A stretch of 64,000 nt of DNA from Ophiura sarsii (Eukaryota; Echinodermata; Ophiuroidea; Amphilepidida; Ophiuridae): assembly GCA_035610835.1 (NCBI GenBank), contig CM069442.1, positions 64,147,431 through 64,211,430 of the forward strand, read 5' to 3'. The position numbers and the translations under genes are program-made. Position 1 is the first letter of the stretch; each line of letters starts with the position of its first letter. Below the pieces are notes generated by a model. The model had not been told where the DNA came from, ran no database searches, and saw nothing but the letters and a program-made list of their open reading frames with translations. Of the stretch, positions 11,401-24,884 are shown one piece after another.

Positions 11401-13361
11401 ATCATGTCTGATTACTTTTATTAAAAAGGCAAAAGCAAAACTATTGAATATATTTGTATTTTTATAAAATTTAAAAAAATCAAAAATAAATCGCATAGGA
11501 CATAGCTCTTTATAATTTATTGTAAAAAAGCAAAAGCAAAAAAAAAGCAAAGCACAAAGCTTTTTAGCCAAAAGGTGCTGAGACAAAGTATTTAATTTTT
11601 TGAACCACTTATTTCGTCACTTTGGAAACCTCTCAACCGTTGACCCATTGTTGGCCGTCCTCTCTTGCTTAGTGCTCCAGGTTTTGTAAGTGCCACCTTT
11701 ACACCCATGTGGAGTAGCATTTCATACCAAAATGCCCCCAGGGATGCAATTGTTCGTATCGAGTTTTGTACATTTATAGCACAACATTTGTTATACAACG
11801 AAAATAAGCAGACTGTGCACATTGAAGGGAAATAAAAATGTCTAGTTTCCACCAGAATCTGGTGAATAATTCTGTTTTATTGTCTATTGAATTGTGTACT
11901 TTTACATTAGTTTTAGGCACAAGCGTAATAGGCATTTCTCAAACTGGAGGTTTTAAAGCTCACCTTTTGAGATATGTCGCAACCACAACAAAAAATGCAA
12001 TCAGCTCCTATTAGGTGCCTAGCCATGAAGACCCTTTGTCTAATAAGCAGTTGTGACATGCTGACACTGCTCTGAACTTCAAGCGCTCTCAGTTGTCGGG
12101 TTCGTGGTGTTCAGCAAAGCTGGCATTACTTTAGGCCAGGTTTTCTTGCAAAAAACCCGAAAGAAGCAGCTACTACCCCAAAAGTGCTCTTTCCATACAT
12201 AAAAGGATCGGAAAATAGGTCTCAAGATTAAGCTGCCCGGTTAGAGCATTGTAGTGGTAGGTTGTCAGAACAAGGATAGTGCGAGCTCAGGTTATTCAAT
12301 TATTCATTACTAATGTTTAAAACCTCACCGCACAGCTGCCAAAACCACAATAGCAGGTTGGCTTGTTGTGACTATCAGGGCACCCAAAGCATTGCTTAAG
12401 ATTTATTTGTATTGTAACGTTGTCTTGATTATTATTACAGACAAGCCTGGCATACGGGAGGCTTGGGCGGTACCAAATCACAATTTATGAAAATCAGACG
12501 AGGTTTCCTACAGGTCCCACACCACCAAATCAGTGTCCTATTGCTTTGTGTGGTAAAGAGGTCAAGTTTGTGTTAATGTTTTTCACCTTTAGAGCAAACT
12601 GCTTCATTCAAATCATTGTTTTCATTGAAGATCTAGATGTCTTTTGCTTAAAAACAATCACTTTTGTGTGGGGTAACCAGCATTTTTGTCTCGCTACGGG
12701 CCAATGATATCTATCTTAGGTACGACAGGCTGCCTATATTCTTAGATCAGGGGTTTTAGCTCTAAATTGCTGGAAACAGTGAAATTGTGTAAAATGATAC
12801 CATTGAAGAAAAAGCTAGAGATTTTGGGCCTAATGTGGAGGAAATAACCTACAAATGCCAAATTATGAAACATTTTGGTACATTTACAGCACTTTTTACC
12901 TTTCTAGGATGTTAAATTTAGACTTATGGTGGGGTCTCTCTTAATTTCAAACACTGCCGTGTATGGCCAAAATGCAAAATATTATTTGGTGGTGTGGACT
13001 CTACATGAGAGGAATTTATCTTTAAATGTTGTTTGTAGTGTTTGTGCAATATTAATACATCTTTGGAGTCCTTTTCTTCATATATCTAAGCAAGCATTTT
13101 ACTTTAATTTAGGTGTTTGGTATTGTAGGTACTATTTTATCAAGTTTGCTATCTACTGAAGATAGCAGCATATTGCTACAAAATAGTATGCAGAAATTTA
13201 GAGTTATTTCATTTGGAGTGCCCAAATTTTTTACTCATAAAACTATGTTAATTGTATCAAAGACAAGCTATAACACTTATAGGCTAAATGGTTCATCTCT
13301 TTATACCCCCCCCCCCCCCCCCCCATGATGAAGTCACAATTATTGTGACAAGTGGGGAATC
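8431..13361. repeat. Segmental duplication, second copy lacking the 2.4-kb block
   Basis: This second copy joins 4280-equivalent sequence directly to 6665-equivalent sequence inside a T run at about 11596-11601. To the right it continues into the poly-C tandem array, reading GGGGAATCGTTCTATGG, whereas the first copy switches at 8431 into the start of the second. All features listed for 1111-4280 and 6665-8430 are repeated here at the offsets given. Confidence 0.9.
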
Positions 13362-13841
13362 GTTCTATGGTACAGGAGTATGTGTTGAAAAATGAATACC
13401 CAACATCATTTATAGTGCACACAAGTCATTCCAGTTTTAAACTTATGGATATGGATAGTAAACATGGGTCTCAAATCTAAGAATATTTGAATAACATCTT
13501 CAACGTGTCTGCTTAGTCTTGGTACATGATACCGCACCGCCCACCCCCCCCCCCCCCCGAAGTCAAGAATTACAACCATCCAAACACTATGTAAATCTAG
13601 CTGCTCAACTTTAAATAAGATTCTGAATTTTATTAGTGCACTTCTAAACTAGCCTTAATTTATCAAAACGTACGCCTTCCCCTGATGCGGCAAGTTTTGT
13701 GTATTTGCTCTATGGCAAAAAGAGCTGAAATGCCACTAAATCCGCAGAAAACTTACAAAAAGGAGTCCCAAATCTGTCAAATGTAGGAAATCTGTCACTT
13801 TTAAGATTTATTTGCATTGTAACGTTGTCTTGATTATTATA

Positions 13842-14508
13842 CAGGGTGAGTCAAAAAGACTGCAATAGTGGAAAGAAGCCATTTTGTTTTCAAAACCAAA
13901 ATGAATTTTAAAACTTTTTAAACGTTGCAAGAATGATGTATTTAATCCTAACTTTGTGTGAAAAAATGAAGTCGATCGCATTTTTCGTTTGTCTTTGGTG
14001 ACCCTCTTTGCTGCACAACCAAATTTACCTGTTTGTCCACGAGCACAGCGATTTTCATTTGAAATGGCACACATTGCATTTTCATATTTGAATATCCCGC
14101 CAACAAAAAAAATGGAAAATGTCAGTTTTTTATTAAAATGTAGAACATTATACGCTTTCATTGCATGGGTACGATTATAATTGATTATGATAACTCGCAT
14201 GTAAACAAGAAAGGATGCATCAAATTCCAATAACATCACAAATGAACTTAAGTTTCCAAATTTGAATGGGAGATACGTTTTACGATCTGATGCATATTTT
14301 GGGTATCTCGTGGACAAACGTGTGAAATGGGTGCACTGGTCAAAAGGTTCACTAAAGGCAAACGGAAAATGATATTGACTTCATTTTTTCACACAAAGTT
14401 AGGATTAAATACATCATTCTTGCAACGTTTAAAAAGTTGTAAAATTCAGTTTGGTTTTGAAAACAAAATGGCTTCTTTCCACTATTGCAGTCTTTTTGAC
14501 TCACCCTG
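13842..14508. mobile_element. 667-bp TA-flanked inverted-repeat transposon (CAGGGTGAGTC)
   Basis: CAGGGTGAGTCAAAAAGAC at the left is inverted at the right, and the arms extend roughly 150 bp. TA flanks both ends (13840-13841 and 14509-14510). Other array units give the empty site GATTATxATACAGACAAG (for example 23819). TA duplication plus CAGGGTG ends fit a Tc1/mariner-type non-autonomous element. A minus-strand 169-codon frame overlaps it but runs out through the left end, so it is not taken as a transposase. Confidence 0.85.
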
Positions 14509-15123
14509 TACAGACAAGTCTGGCATACGGGAGGCTTGGGCGGTACCAAATCACAATTTATGAAAATCAGACGAGGTTTCCTACATGAGAGGAATTTATC
14601 TTTAAATGTTGTTTGTAGTGTTTGTGCAATATTAATACATCTTTGGAGTCCTTTTCTTCATATCTAAGCAAGCATTTTACTTTAATTTAGGTGTTTGGTA
14701 TTGTAGGTACTATTTTATCAAGTTTGCTATCTACTGAAGATAGCAGCATATTGCTACAAAATAGTATGCAGACATTTAGAGTTATTTCATTTGGAGTGCC
14801 CAAATCTTATCTTTTACTCAAAAAACTATGTTAATTGTATCAAAGACAAGCTATAAAACTTATAGGCTAAATGGTTCATCTCTTTATACCCCCCCCCCCC
14901 CCCCCCCCCCGATAAAGTCACAATTATTGCGACAAGTGGGGAATCGTTCTATGGTACAGGTGTATGTGTTGAAAAATTAATACCCAAACTCATTTATAGT
15001 GCACACAAGTCATTCCAGTTTTAAAGTTATATGGATAGTAAACATGGGTCTCAAATCTAAGAATATTTGAATAACATCTTCAACGTGTCTGCTTAGTCTT
15101 GGTACATAATAATAATACTAATA

Positions 15124-16155
15124 CAGGGTGTCTCAAAAAAACCCGTGCACGTGTTTACCCACTTTATTGACCATGAACTTCTAGAATTTGGTGTAACAAT
15201 TGTATACATTTTGATAGACCAAACACTTAGCTTTCATATGCCGTTTATTTCATCTAATTTGGTTTTGTCAATCCTGAGATATGATCAATTAACTAAAGTT
15301 ACCTAAAATCGAAGTTGTGCCACTTTTACGGAAAGAATGCTTAAGATAAGCATTAAAACCCTCGTCCTCTTAAGGGAGGGTGGTCGCCGATTGCGCTAGA
15401 ACGCAAAAAACAGTGACCTAGGGCGTTTAGGTGATCGCTTTTACATTCCCTGCGCTCATTTTGACGAAAACAAATTGAGGCTGCCACCTTACCCGGGGGT
15501 AGGGTAAGCCGTCAAAGTCCGATTTTAGGGGGGTGGTTGCCACCTTACTTTTTTTTTTAAATCGCCATTTTGAAAAATATTTTTATTTTATGTTCCTGAA
15601 ATATTTTAGCATAGGCCAATGTTAGAAACACCATTTCCATCACTTATAAGCAAAAAATCGGGTGAAATTCCGATATTTAGATTTTTTTTGGCGAAGATTT
15701 CTATGATATTTCACTGTCCAGCGAATACGGCGGGATTTTGAGGTCGGCCATGTTTGGTGACGTCATTGTGACGTCATGCGTGGGATGTTTGTACTTGTTT
15801 TAGTATGTATGGATAGAGGGAACCTCTAGCTATAACATGGTACCCAAATAAGGATACTCTGCTTTTCGGATTGGATTTTTTTAGGGGGGTGGTGACCCCG
15901 GTGGTAACAACCCCTCTCTCCGGAGTAACCCTTTCTATTCATTGCAAACTGTAAAGTGGCACAATGTTGACTTTAGGTAGCTTTAGTTAATTGTTCATAT
16001 CTCAAGATTGACAAATCCAAATCAGATGAAATAAACGGAATATGAAAGCTAACCGTTATTGCTATCACTATGTATACAATTGTTACACCAAATTATATAA
16101 GTTCACGGTCAATAAGCTGGGTAAACACGTGCACGGTTATTTTTGAGACACCCTG
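15124..16155. mobile_element. 1,032-bp TA-flanked inverted-repeat transposon in the LINE tail
   Basis: CAGGGTGTCTCAAAAA at the left is inverted at the right, and the imperfect arms extend about 190 bp (CGTGCACGTGTTTACCC, GGTGTAACAATTGTATACA, TGCCACTTTAC). TA flanks both ends (15122-15123 and 16156-16157). Removing it restores a continuous LINE tail. The interior contains GGTGGTxxCC-rich segments and no transposase frame. Confidence 0.85.
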
Positions 16156-16529
16156 TATAACGTATTTATAAAGCGCAACATGTATAAAAACCTCAGAGCG
16201 CTGTACACAAAAATACACATAAAAGAAGGGAAGGCAAAGTATATAACAGCAACATAAAGCATTGATGCACACACACAGGAACGTAAAATGATACAAAATA
16301 GAGAGTCCGATAGGATCATGAGAAAAGGTGAGTCTTGAGAGCACGTTTGAATGAAGAGACGGAAATTGCATGTTTAACAGTCAAAGGCAAATTATTCCAT
16401 AACAGGTGCCGCGATCGAAAAAGCTCTCATATGACGAAGTAGATGATCTAGGCACGTGGAGGCGGAATTGTGATGCCGAGCGTAAAACGCGATTTGGATT
16501 ATGGTGTTGCAAAAGTTCACTGATATACA

Positions 16530-19475
16530 TTATGATGGAGCAAGATCGTGCATGGCCTTGAAAGTCAGAAGAAGAATTTTGTAGATAATCCGTTTGTTGA
16601 TGGGGAGCCAGTGGAGTCGACGAAGGTGAGGTGATATGTGTTTCTTTCGTTTTACCCTACAAACAAGTCTTGCAGCAATGTTTTGCACGCGTTGCAGCTT
16701 GAGGACTGAGTCTGGCAGCCCATACAACTGTTGCAGCAGTCGAGTCTTGATGTTACAAAGGCATGGACAAGGCGCTCTGTAGTAGGCTGGTCTAGATATT
16801 GTCTTATGCTACCAATCTTTCTAACAGCATTATGGGCTGATTTGCAGATATTGTTAATGTGTAGAGACATTCGGAGCCCAGAATCGAAGACAACTCCAAG
16901 ATTTCGGACATGGTCTTTAGGGATAATATCAGTATGGCCAATTGACACAGAATTGAGGGGATCAGCAGTACGAAATCTGGAAGAAAAATGTATTATTTCA
17001 GTTTTGCTGTCATTTAGCGCAAGTTTGTTCATGATTGCCCATGACTTCACATCGTTCACGCATTTCTCAATTTTGCTGATTGCAGTGCAGCGTGCATTTG
17101 GATGAAACATGATATATAACTGAGTGTCGTCTGCATACGAAACACTATTTAGGCCATGCGAAGAAATTATGTCTTGGATTGGGGCACTATACATGATGAA
17201 CTTGATTGGGCCGGCAACTGATCCATGTGGAACACCACAGTTCAATATTACCGGATCTGACACTGAGTCTTTGATGACAACGCTCTGTGTTCGACCATCC
17301 AAATATGATGTAAACCACGAAAAAGGGCAGTGCCACAGATTCTATAACGTTTAGACAATCGGTCAAGTAGAATACGGTGGTCGATTGTGTCAAATGCCGC
17401 AGTCATGTCCAACAATATCAAAACAGCTTCTTGATGTTGATCAATGGCACGCAACGTCGTTGTTAATACGCAGTAGAGCAGTTTCGGTACTATGGAATGG
17501 ACGGTATGCTGACTGCATCTTCGCGTGCAAGTGATTTTTGTCAAGGTACCCCTGCAGCTGCTTGACGGCGGCTCTTTCAGTGATTTTAAACAAAGCGGGC
17601 AGGTTAGAAATTGGGCGGTATAGTTCCGAAGCTCTTCCGGATCAAGTGATGCCTTCTTGAGAAGAGGAAGTACACGTGCAGTCTTGAACCCACGAGGAAC
17701 AGTGCCGGATTGAAGCGAACCATTGACGATCTTCGTGATAGATGGAAGCAAAGTGCCCATACACTCCTTGAACACAGATGAGGGTAATGGATCCAGTGGA
17801 CACGACTTAATCGGTGCGGACTTTATTATTTTGTTAACATCTTCTTCAGACAGCTCAGCAAATTCACTAAAGGAAGATGCACACGATTCTTCTATGTTTT
17901 CAAATACTGTGTCAATCTGGATATTGTCAAGATCTTCCCTCAGTCTCTTTATTTTGCTGTCAAAGAACTCGGAAAAGCGGTTGGCAAGTTCACGAGGGCA
18001 CTGATGAGTGGGTAAGACATGATCAGAAGAGGGCTTTGAAAGTCTGTCAATAACACGAAACAGTTCTTTGTGTGATTGGCTGACGAAACTTGTTCACTGT
18101 GATAAATACTTTTCTCCTTGTCAAGAAGAACTTTATAAGCGTGACATTGTTCCTTGTAAACTTGTTTGTGCACAACTAGGTTGCTTTTCTTCCACTGTCG
18201 TTCATAACGACGTTTTTTCCGTTTGGCAACTCTCAGAGTGTCATTGTACCAAGGTGCATGTGGTCGCAGGGTGATTTCACGTTCTTTCTCAGGAGCGTGT
18301 TGATTCAAGATCTCACGAAGGTTGGACTCATATTTATCGACAAGGTCGTTGGGATCTGAACACGGGTGAAGAACAGTAGACGAAGAACTAACATCCTGCC
18401 GAAACCGATCCATGTCTATTTTACGGATATCGCGACACTTAATAGACTTCTTTGATGGTTTGGGGCGAGCCATGTCAAGGTACTAACATTTGACAGCAAA
18501 GTGGTCTGAGGGCCTATCGTCCCAAATTGATATACCACCAACAAGATTATCACTACTTCGCGAGATTACCAAGTCAAGTGTGTGACCAAGACGATGCGTT
18601 GGACCAGAGACAAATTGAACTAGGTTAGTGGAATCCAAAATGTCTAGAAATGTTGAAGCTTCTTTGTCATTGGGGTCATCTACGTGGAAGTTAAAATCCC
18701 CAGCGATCACTAGTTTACTTTTACACAGAGCAAATGTCTCCAGAAGGGATGAAAACTCCTTAAAAAATGTTGGCGCAGTTTCTTTCTTATACTGGTCTTT
18801 CTGTGGTCTATATATGATCACAACACAAATAGTACGAGCCGGTGATGAGATTAAAAGATCCATGTGTTCAAAACTTTTGAAGTGGCCGACGGTATTGAGT
18901 TTCACTTTAAAACCTTTCTTAACAAGAATACCAACACCCCCGACAAACACCACCACCTCTTCGACCAGATCGAGGAATATGAAAGAAGTCAAAGTTTGGA
19001 AGAGTGTTGCGAATATCAGCTAAAGCACGGTCGTCTATTTGTGTACCAGTTAGCCAAGATTCTGTGTGATGGCCATAATATCAAGCTGATGGTTTATAAT
19101 AAAGTCACAGATAGATGCAGTTTTGTTTTTTGCTTTAGCAGATTGAGCGTTCCAAACGGCAAATCTTACTTTTGGCTTCTGCTTGCTTTTGCGGCGTCTC
19201 CCTCTATGAGTTGTACGGTGTTTTTTAATTGGGATGTTGAGTGAAGATATGTATGTTTGAAGAGAAATCGGTAGTGTAGAATGTTTTGGGCATGTGTTTA
19301 GTGACAAGAGTTCTGATCTATCATACACTATTTTCTGAGGATAAGTATTGGTAGTTACAGTCTCTGTTAAGTGCGGTCCTGGATTAGGGTTTATATCCAC
19401 ATAAATGAGGATATCAATTTGGAAAGATGCAGATGAATTGCTGTACAAGCAAATTCTGGTACCAAGAAATTTCAA
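16530..19475 (-). pseudogene. LINE endonuclease/reverse transcriptase, frameshifted
   Basis: Minus-strand fragments in order: 19475-19050 (NPGP, then VRFAVWNAQSAK, start of an APE-type endonuclease); 18992-18483 (IAGDFNFHVDDP, HTLDLVIS, SDHFAV, endonuclease core); 18473-17949 (basic linker); 17775-17248 (ARVLPLLKK, LLDMTAAFDTIDH, reverse transcriptase start); 17302-16652 (GVPHGSVAGP and the catalytic YADD); 16727-16530 (LHWLPINKRIIYKILLLTF, C-terminal CR1/L2-type signature). The reading frame changes several times, so no intact protein is made. Catalytic YADD survives. No relation to a host gene is implied. Confidence 0.92.
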
Positions 19476-19512
19476 GCGTTTCAGTTGATGTGTACATGAT
19501 ACCGCACCCCCC

Positions 19513-21646
19513 TGTTACGTAGAGCTTGGCTCTAACGCTTGATTTAGTAATGTATTTCTAGTATGATTTGATATTACACTATCTGGCGCGATGGTCGCTA
19601 GATGGCGTTCATATAAACAGGTGCGTTAGGTTGTATAAGCGTGACTAATTTCTCCCGCGCTTTACGAAGGATTATTGTGATCGCGTTGTCAACAAAAATC
19701 ATTCCCTTATGCGATGTCTTGGAGATAACTATATTTTGGTTGCTTCCTAAAAACCGACATCTTTATCAGGGTAAGCTTGCGGTCATTGTGAGCCTGGTAT
19801 ATTTTGTTTCATGGGGTAAGTTTGCGAGTTTGCAAACCCATCGATTGGTCTAATGTGTGGCAATCAAGTTATTACGTGAAAGTTAGCATCATTAATTTCG
19901 TCGGCTATGGTATCAGCACCCCGTTGGATGGACGAGTCATACAGAATTTCGTCCAGGGTGAACAACTGAAAGTAGTGCCATCATGTCGACGAATGTCTGG
20001 AGACACGAGACATCACATTTGGGAATCTAACGTAAGTTTGTAAATAAGTGTAAATAAATATTGTATTATTTTTCTATAGACGTGTACGTGCTGACGTCCC
20101 TTAAAATACGTCTAAATTATATTTCACGATATTACATGTTCCCAATCCGTGTATTCAAGTTGACTACATTGAAGGTATAAAATGAAGTTATTCTTTGCAA
20201 TTCAAATATCAAAATTTACATCCGTGAAAATTACGGAAATTTCATTAATTGTTTTCGTAGAAATTAAGAAAACAAAATGTCTGTATCCGTTGTTTTATCT
20301 CATGAGCAAGGAAGTTTTGGATAAAGAAACATATAACAAAAGGAAACTCCTTTTTAATATATTTTGGAATAGAGCTGAAATGGGATAATAGTAGGTTTCT
20401 TTCCGCATACAATTAATATGTCTTGAATGTAAATATATTTGTAAATACAATTTTATCCGAATGAAATAAATGTTGTGTAATAGGGTGAAATCATGACTTC
20501 TTGATATTGTGTGGCTTTATGCGAATTAGCATAACAATCATGATTTTTCCCGCCCAAAATTATATATGTTTATAACAATGTATTGTGTATGGAGTGAACT
20601 CATGAACTTGCTAATATTATGTGACGTTATACGAATTAGCATTTGATCATGATTTCTCTCGCAAAATAAATATGGCTGGTGATTTATAAAAGTAAACTTT
20701 CATTTGTGTATGTTGTACCGATGTTGCGTGGTGGAAATAATACCCCAAGATTTCATGAGTACATCAGTTGAAATGTCAATTATAAATCTACTTTTGGACA
20801 CGCCGTTTTAATACGGTATCAAAAGAATTGATGTGTGTTGAATTTGGTCTATTAATATATAGAAACAATTTTGACTTGTATCCGAAATGGATATAGCTTT
20901 ATTTACAAATACAAAATATTATTTGCAAGGTTTTGGTTTCAATTTATTGTTTCAGTGCGTTGGCTGTTATTGCTGTTACTGCTGTTACAGCTTGTTACTG
21001 TTTATGGAGGTTAATGGCTGCCGATATAATTAGCAGTTGTATCACCGATTATTAATGCATACCAAATGTGGGGTAATCCGATGAATCTGATGTTGTTGAC
21101 ATGGAAATCAACCAAGCATTAAAAAACCTTGGCTACGACCGTTGAATGATCATCAAGAATATATAACAACCGCTATATTGATTAAATGACAGATGTAATC
21201 CAATAATCCCTAATGATGTCGCAGATTAAGTAAGATAACATTAAATTCTGCTAAATGGGTAAGCACTGGTTATTATTACGTCATATATATCAATAACACT
21301 TTCAATTGTCTGGGGACGTAACAACACCATTGATTATTCGTCAAGGTTATTACATTCATGGGAAACCCATCTACAACAACAAATGAGGCATAATTGAAGT
21401 GACATTATAATTTGATTTGAACTTTGTGAATATTATTGTTTATGTGAATGAGACCTATTGTAGAGGTCATCCATATGTTAATGGATCTGAAGAAAGTCAG
21501 TGACGGAGATGATGAATTAAAATTATAGTTAAATATGGTAAATCTGATTTGTACGATGTGTTAATTGGCGTTCAAATGTATAGTACCTCACTTATGCGTA
21601 GTTAATTTATTGAACTTGGGCGTTACACCAAAGGTCAGGCGTAACA
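19513..21646. mobile_element. LTR-like element (TG...CA) inserted in a poly-C tract
   Basis: The insert starts TGTTACG and ends CGTAACA, a perfect 7-bp inverted terminus of TG...CA type. It interrupts the array poly-C tract, with six C on each side (19507-19512, 21647-21652). Inside are ATATAAA near 19611, AATAAA near 20053 and 20465, and a roughly 105-bp direct duplication (about 20480-20570 and 20585-20675, with GCGAATTAGCAT/ACGAATTAGCAT). This fits a long solo LTR. No gag or pol was found. A non-LTR origin cannot be excluded. Confidence 0.5.
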
Positions 21647-24600
21647 CCCCCCTCCCCCCCGAAGTCAAGAATTACAACCATCCAAACACTATGTAAATCT
21701 ATAGCTGCTCAACTTTAAATAAGATTCTGAATTTTATTAGTGCACTTCTAAACTAGCCTTAATTTATCAAAACGTACGCCTTCCCCTGATGCGGCAAGTT
21801 TTGTGTATTTGCTCTATGGCAAAAAGAGCTGAAATGCCACTAAATCCGCATAAATCTTACAAAAAGGAGTCCCAAAGCTGTCAAATGTAGGGAACATTTA
21901 AGATTTATTTGTATTGTAACGTTGTCTTGATTATTATTACAGACAAGCCTGGCATACGGGAGGCTTGGGCGGTACCAAATCACAATTTATGAAAATCAGA
22001 CGAGGTTTCCTACATGAGAGGAATTTGGCCAAAAAATAGGGCCAAAATGCAAAATATTATTTGGTGGTGTGGACTCTACATGAGAGGAATTTATCTTTAA
22101 ATGTTGTTTGTAGTGTTTGCGCAATATTAATACATCTTAGGAGTCCTTTTCTTCATATCTAAGCAAGCATTTTACTTTAATTTAGGTGTTTGGTAATATT
22201 GTAGATACTATTTTATCAAATTTGCTATCTACTGAAGATAGCAGCATATTGCTACAAAATAGTATGCAGAAATTTAGAGTTATTTCATTTGGAGTGCCCA
22301 AATCTTTTACTAAAAAAAACAACTATGTTAATTGTATTAAAGACAAGCTATAAAACTTTTAGGCTAAATGGTTCATCTCTTTATACCCCCCCCCCCCCCC
22401 CCCGATGAAGTCACAATTATTGTGACAAGTGGGGAATCGTTCTATGGTACAGGTGTATGTGTTGAAAAATGAATACCCAAAATCATTTATAGTGCACACA
22501 AGTCATTCCAGTTTTAAACTTATATGGATAGTAAACATGGGTCTCAAATCTAAGACTATTTGAATAACATCGTCAACGTGTCTGCTTAGTCTTGGTACAT
22601 GATACCGCACCCCCCCCCCCCCCCCCCCTCGAAGTCAAGAATTACAACCATCCAAACACTATGTAAATCTAGCTGCTCAACTTTAAATAAGATTCTGAAT
22701 TTTATTAGTGCACTTCTAAACTAGCCTTAATTTATCAAAACGTACGCCTTCCCCTGATGCGGCAAGTTTTGTGTATTTGCTCTATGGCAAAAAGAGCTGA
22801 AATGCCACTAAATCCGCAGAAAACTTACAAAAAGGAGTCCCAAAGCTGTCAAATGTAGGAAATCTGTCCCTTTTAAGATTTATTTGCATTGTAACGTTGT
22901 CTTGATTATTATTACAGACAAGCCTGGCACACGGGAGGCTTGGGCGGTACCAAATCACAATTTATGAAAATCAGGCGAGGTTTCCTACATGAGAGGAATT
23001 TATCTTTAAATGTTGTTTGTAGTGTTTGTGCAATATTAATACATCTTTGGAGTCCTTTTCTTCATAATCTAAGCAAGCATTTTACTTTAATTTAGGTGTT
23101 TGGTATTGTAGGAACTATTTTATCAAGTTTGCTATCTACTGAAGATAGCAGCATATTGCTACAAAATAGTATGCAGAAATTTAGAGAGTTATTTCATTTG
23201 GAGTGCCCAAATCTTTTACTCAAAAAACTATGTTAATTGTATCAAAGACAAGGCTAAATGGTTCATCTCTTATTACCCCCCCCCCCCCCCGATGAAGTCA
23301 CAATTATTGTGACAAGAGGGGAATCGTTCTATGGTACAGGTGTATATGTGTTGAAAAATGAATACTCAAAATCATTTATAGTGCACACAAGCTTTCCAGT
23401 TTTAAACTTATATGGATAGTAAACATGGGTCCCAAATCTAAGAATATTTGAATAACATCTTCAACGTGTCTGCTTTAGTCTTGGTACATGATACCGCACC
23501 TCCCCCCCCCCCCCCCAAGTTTTGCGTATTTGTTCTATGGCAAAAAGAGCTGAAATGCCACTAAATCCGCAGAAAACTTACAAAAATGGAGTCCCAAAGC
23601 TGTCAAATGTAGGAAATCTGTCACTTTTAAGATTTAGCCTTAATTTATCAAAACGTACGCCTTCCCCTGATGCGGCAAGTTTCGTGTATTTGCTCCATGG
23701 CAAAAAGAGCTGAAATGCCACTAAATCCGCAGAAAACTTACAAAAAGGAGTCCCAAAGCTGTCAAATGTAGGAAATCTGTAACTTTTAAGATTTATTTGC
23801 ATTGTGACGTTGTCTTGATTATCATACAGACAAGCCTGGCATACGGGAGGCTTGGGCGGTACCAAATCACAATTTATGAAAATCAGACGAGGTTTCCTAC
23901 AGGTCCCACACCACCAAATCAGTGTCCCATTGCTTTGTATGGTAAAGAGGTCAAGTTTGTGTTAATGTTTTTCACCTTTAGAGCAAACTGGTTCATTCAA
24001 ATCATTGTTTTTATTGAAGATCTAGATGTCTTCTGCTTAAAAACAATCACTTTTGTGGGGGGTAACCAGCATTTTTTTCTCGCTACGGGCCAATGATATC
24101 TATCTTAGGTACGACAGGCTGCCTATATTCTTAGATCAGGGGTTTTAGCTCTTAATTGCTGGAAACAGTGAAAATGTGTAAAATGATACCATTGAAGAAA
24201 AAGCTCGAGATTTTGGGCCTAATGTGGAGGAAATAACCTACAAATGCCAAATTATGAAACATTTTGGTACATTTACAGCATTTTTTACCTTTCTAGGATG
24301 TTAAATTTAGACTTATGGTGGGGTCCCTCTTAATTTCAAACACTGCCGTGTATGGCCAAAATGCAAAATATTATTTGGTGGTGTGGACTCTACATGAGAG
24401 GAATTTATCTTTAAATGTTGTTTGTAGTGTTTGCGCAATATTAATACATCTTTGGAGTCCTTTTCTTCATATCTAAGCAAGCATTTTACTTTAGGTGTTT
24501 GGTAATATTATACTATTTTATCAAATTTGCTATCTACTGAAGATAGCAGCATATTGCTACAAAATAGTATGCAGAAATTTAGAGTTATTTCATTTGGAGT

Positions 24601-24884
24601 GCCCAAATCTTTTACTCAAAAAACTATGTTAATTTTATCAAAGACAAGCTATAAAACTTATAGGCTAAATGGTTCATCTCTTTATACCCCCCCCCCCCCC
24701 GATGAAGTCACAATTATTGCGACAAGTGGGGAATCGTTCTATGGTACAGGTGTATGTGTTGAAAAATGAATACCCAACACATTTATAGTGCACACAAGTC
24801 ATTCCAGTTTTAAACTTATATGGATAGTAAACATGGGTCCCAAATCTAAGAATATTTGAATAACATCTTCAACGTGTCTGCTTA

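Larger units (their letters stand above)
15108..19491 (-). mobile_element. CR1/L2-like LINE insertion, interrupted and degraded
   Basis: The host array breaks at GTACAT (15102-15107) and resumes after GTACAT (19492-19497), giving a 6-bp duplication around an insert read on the minus strand. The 3' tail is an AAT-type microsatellite (15108-15121). The body encodes endonuclease and reverse transcriptase fragments. A 1,032-bp element sits in the 3' UTR. Without it the LINE is about 3.35 kb, and no ORF1 was recognised, so it is probably 5' truncated. CR1/L2 assignment rests on the protein pattern and the GCGCT-rich 3' end. Confidence 0.88.

Noticed and set aside
13808..14317. 169-codon minus-strand open frame as a possible transposase
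   Set aside because: It crosses the left end of the inverted-repeat element into host array sequence, includes the inverted repeat itself, and shows no DDE/D or helix-turn-helix pattern.
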